Source of the DNA: Kordiimonas aestuarii
GTDB taxonomy: Bacteria; Pseudomonadota; Alphaproteobacteria; Sphingomonadales; Kordiimonadaceae
Direction of reading: 5' to 3'
DNA length: 64,000 bases
Assembly (NCBI RefSeq): GCF_025574465.1
Contig: NZ_JAOBPP010000018.1
Location: 186,001 to 250,000 of the forward strand
In this document: positions 62,700-64,000 of the stretch, one piece after another
Layout of the letters: every line of letters starts with the position of its first letter
Position numbering within the stretch: the stretch's first letter is position 1
Notes under the pieces: model-generated
Seen by the model: only the letters and a program-made list of their open reading frames with translations
The model's database searches: none
Told to the model about the DNA's origin: nothing
Translations under genes and position numbers: made by a program

Positions 62700-64000
62700 C
62701 TATTTTGTCAGTGCTTCGTTTACGAGCGCTTCCTGCTGCGCCGCGTGCTTGGACGCGAGGCCGGTTGCGGTCGACGCGCTCGCCGCACGACCTGCATATG
62801 CTGGCCGCTTGCACGTCATTTCAAGATCAATTAGTACGTCTTCAAGTGGTTCATGGATATGGAACCACGCCCCCATGTTGCGCGGCTCTTCCTGACACCA
62901 GACGATGCTTTCAGCGTTCTTGAAGCGCTGCAGCTCCATTTTGATTGCCCGCTCAGGGAACGGGTAGAGCTGCTCCACACGCAACAGGTATGTGTCATCC
63001 TGCTCGCGCTTGTCGCGCTCTTCCAGCAGGTCATAGTAGACCTTGCCGGAACATAGGACGACACGCTTGATCTTGTCGTCGCTCTTGAGTGTGATCGAAC
63101 CGCCATTCGGCGTTTCAGCGCTATCCCACAAAACCCGGTGGAACTGCGAACCGGGGCCAAAATCAGCCAGCTCCGACGTACAGCGCTTGTGCCTGAGCAG
63201 CGACTTCGGCGTCATGATCACCAGTGGCTTGCGGAAAGCCCGATGCATCTGCCGCCGCAGCACGTGAAAATAGTTTGCCGGGGTCGTACAGTTCACCACC
63301 TGCCAGTTGTCTTCGGCAGACAGTTGCAAGTAGCGTTCGAGCCGCGCGGAAGAGTGCTCAGGCCCCTGCCCTTCATACCCGTGCGGCAGCAGCAGCACGA
63401 GGCCCGACATGCGAAGCCATTTGGCCTCCGCCGAACAGATGAACTGGTCGATAATAATCTGGGCACCGTTGGCAAAATCGCCGAACTGCGCCTCCCACAG
63501 CGTGAGCGAATTTGGCTCCGCCATTGAGTAGCCATACTCAAACCCCAGAACCCCGAATTCCGACAGATGGCTATCCAGCACTGTGAACTGCGCGTTGTCA
63601 TTCACCGTCTGCAACGGGATGTAACGGTCCTCGGTCTTCTGGTCGACAAAGACAGCATGACGCTGGCTGAACGTACCCCGGCCACAGTCCTGCCCCGAAA
63701 GACGAACGCCATACCCTTCACGCAGCAAGGTGCCAAACGCCAGCGCCTCAGCCGTTGCCCAGTCAAAACCGGCGCCGTTTTCAAACATCTGCTGTTTGTT
63801 CTCAAGCACCCGTTTGAGCGTGCGGTGAATGTTGAACTTTTCCGGTACGCTGGTGATGATTTCGCCCACTTCGCGCAGCATCATCTCTGCCACACCGGTT
63901 TGAGCTCGACGCTTCTCGTGGTCCTTGTCGGCAAGGCCAAGGCCTTCCCATTTTCCTTCGAACCAGTCAGCCTTGTTTACGCGGTATTCCTTGGCGGATT
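62700..64000 (-). CDS. sucA: 2-oxoglutarate dehydrogenase E1, C-terminal part (window edge)
   Basis: The frame is open from the right edge to a stop at 62700 (about 432 residues), so the start lies outside the window. Upstream of the first in-frame GTG, the codons still read sensible E1 sequence ([17 protein letters not shown]). C-terminal segments are typical of Suc[83 protein letters not shown] and [24 protein letters not shown]. It is the ThDP-dependent decarboxylase of the TCA cycle and lies in the order sucA-sucB-lpd. Confidence 0.96.
   Translation of the reverse strand, partial: SAKEYRVNKADWFEGKWEGLGLADKDHEKRRAQTGVAEMMLREVGEIITSVPEKFNIHRTLKRVLENKQQMFENGAGFDWATAEALAFGTLLREGYGVRLSGQDCGRGTFSQRHAVFVDQKTEDRYIPLQTVNDNAQFTVLDSHLSEFGVLGFEYGYSMAEPNSLTLWEAQFGDFANGAQIIIDQFICSAEAKWLRMSGLVLLLPHGYEGQGPEHSSARLERYLQLSAEDNWQVVNCTTPANYFHVLRRQMHRAFRKPLVIMTPKSLLRHKRCTSELADFGPGSQFHRVLWDSAETPNGGSITLKSDDKIKRVVLCSGKVYYDLLEERDKREQDDTYLLRVEQLYPFPERAIKMELQRFKNAESIVWCQEEPRNMGAWFHIHEPLEDVLIDLEMTCKRPAYAGRAASASTATGLASKHAAQQEALVNEALTK

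Noticed and set aside
1..64000. tRNA, rRNA, prophage, integron or IS elements
   Set aside because: Intergenic regions were read on both strands for cloverleaf, rRNA and transposase signals; none was found. XerC here has housekeeping context and is not an integrase of a mobile element.

Overview
The window reads as a chromosomal segment of a free-living, moderately high-GC alphaproteobacterium. Lineage markers are GapR (DUF2312), DUF1244, PAS_5, two DUF2336 proteins, COQ9, the three-gene PntAA/AB/B transhydrogenase and a zinc-ligand-free L36. No rRNA, tRNA, CRISPR array, IS element or phage module was seen. The genus cannot be fixed from sequence alone; Kordiimonadales-like orders are a guess.

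Layout. 1-9.3 kb: a cut-off hypothetical gene, a DUF1295 membrane enzyme and an iron-acquisition locus. The locus has a PepSY permease plus partner and a TonB siderophore receptor, and both units are preceded by nearly the same 30-bp operator. Between them lie a quinone-reductase-like gene and an AT-richer 722-aa gene that looks acquired. 9.6-15.9 kb: a secreted protein, the pnt operon, an orphan NtrC-type regulator and murI. 15.9-19.1 kb: a chemoreceptor coupled to a secreted partner, and a PAS_5 protein. 19.3-28.8 kb: housekeeping and small genes (gapR, N-formylglutamate amidohydrolase, pyk, a solo SLATT-like protein, HAD, L36, an M14 carboxypeptidase, apt), an arsC-acr3 operon, a VTT membrane protein, and a candidate ~90-nt small RNA with its own promoter and terminator. 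28.8-31.0 kb: two DUF2336 paralogs.

31.2-49.2 kb is the most distinctive region. A leftward operon of about 15 kb encodes a MacA/HlyD-type adaptor, one MacB/LolD-type ATPase and five full-length FtsX/MacB-type permeases in tandem, plus the remnant of a sixth. It ends in a strong terminator. Divergent from it are an NtrC-type response regulator and its NtrY-like kinase. The intergenic region holds a perfect sigma-54 promoter facing the operon and three copies of an 18-bp palindromic site about 75-120 bp upstream of the predicted start. The inferred circuit is kinase to regulator to sigma-54 to a multi-permease ABC exporter.

49.2-55.3 kb: an Lrp/AsnC regulator diverges from a saccharopine-route lysine operon (two saccharopine dehydrogenases and an ALDH7-type aminoadipate semialdehyde dehydrogenase) that also contains an unexplained ThDP enzyme. 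55.5-59.8 kb: DUF3892, S21, COQ9, XerC, a small membrane protein and two paralogous degenerate receiver proteins. 59.9-64.0 kb: lpd, sucB and the C-terminal part of sucA (2-oxoglutarate dehydrogenase), running off the right edge.
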